5,864 bases of DNA from an uncultured Anaerovibrio sp. (GTDB lineage Bacteria > Bacillota > Negativicutes > Selenomonadales > Selenomonadaceae). The position numbers and the translations under genes are program-made. Numbering within the stretch: the stretch's first letter is position 1; each line of letters opens with the position of its first letter. Location: positions 1 to 5,864 of the forward strand of contig CAAGDY010000306.1 of the NCBI GenBank assembly GCA_900768695.1, read 5' to 3'. The notes under the pieces were generated by a model. It searched no databases. It was not told where the DNA came from and saw only the letters and a program-made list of their open reading frames with translations. Positions 5,799 through 5,864 of the stretch are shown in pieces.

Positions 5799-5859
5799 TT
5801 GTGTGGGTGTCTGTAAAACGGGTACTACACTAATTCGTGTGTCCACTGTTATGGGTACA
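5799..5859 (-). repeat. Right terminal inverted repeat of the insertion sequence
   Basis: Reads TGTACCC inward from 5859 and matches 4069-4130 imperfectly, including a perfect 12-base block (5825-5836) and a 14-base block with one mismatch (5799-5812). This is the orfA-side end. Only five flanking bases (TTATA) remain in the window. Confidence 0.88.
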
Positions 5860-5864
5860 TTATA

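Larger units (their letters stand above)
4069..5859 (-). mobile_element. IS3-family insertion sequence, complete, about 1.79 kb
   Basis: Both tips read TGTACCC inward, with TG..CA ends as usual for the IS3 family, and they enclose orfA and orfB transcribed right to left. The element is longer than typical IS3 members (about 1.2-1.6 kb), because orfA is large and about 180 and 160 bases of non-coding DNA lie outside the genes at the left and right ends. No stop, frameshift or catalytic loss is visible apart from the programmed frameshift, so it looks active. GGACA boxes reading inward recur at both ends (left at 4084, 4150, 4182, 4214; right at 5840-5844 and 5746-5750). Flanking bases AAAC and TTATA show no duplicated target. 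The subgroup is not resolved. Confidence 0.9.

Overview
The window reads as chromosomal DNA from an anaerobic Firmicute. The moderately high GC of the genes, the gene content (a large U32 protein, a class III aminotransferase, a DUF554 membrane protein) and strong GGAG-type ribosome binding sites fit Negativicutes such as Selenomonas relatives. That placement is a judgement from general character, not a database match.

Left part (1-3810): three genes lie on the + strand. A U32-family protein has its 5' end outside the window and ends at 1671. Next come 128 bases carrying a degenerate 15-bp tandem repeat, which stops just before the ribosome binding site of a PLP-dependent class III aminotransferase (1800-3098). 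A DUF554 membrane protein (3106-3810) follows after 7 bases, and its ribosome binding site overlaps the aminotransferase stop codon. The last two genes are almost certainly one operon; the U32 gene may be co-transcribed, since no terminator is visible after it.

Middle (3811-4068): there is no gene. It holds an almost pure A/T tract, a very strong hairpin terminator with poly-A and poly-T flanks that could stop transcription from both sides, and a 99-base stretch with no C on the + strand, made of G/T-rich short repeats.

Right part (4069-5859): a complete, apparently intact IS3-family insertion sequence of about 1.79 kb lies on the - strand. It has an orfA (helix-turn-helix and leucine zipper) and an orfB (DDE transposase) joined by a classic A_AAA_AAA -1 frameshift site. 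Its ends share imperfect 61-62 bp inverted repeats beginning TGTACCC, plus a second, subterminal pair. The left tip carries an outward-facing perfect TTGACA -35 box that could make a junction promoter in a circular intermediate. No target duplication is visible in the five flanking bases available.

I see no new multi-gene system. The most interesting signals are the internally duplicated U32 protein whose second half has lost most of its metal-ligand cysteines, the alternating 15/30-bp repeat, and the elaborate IS ends.
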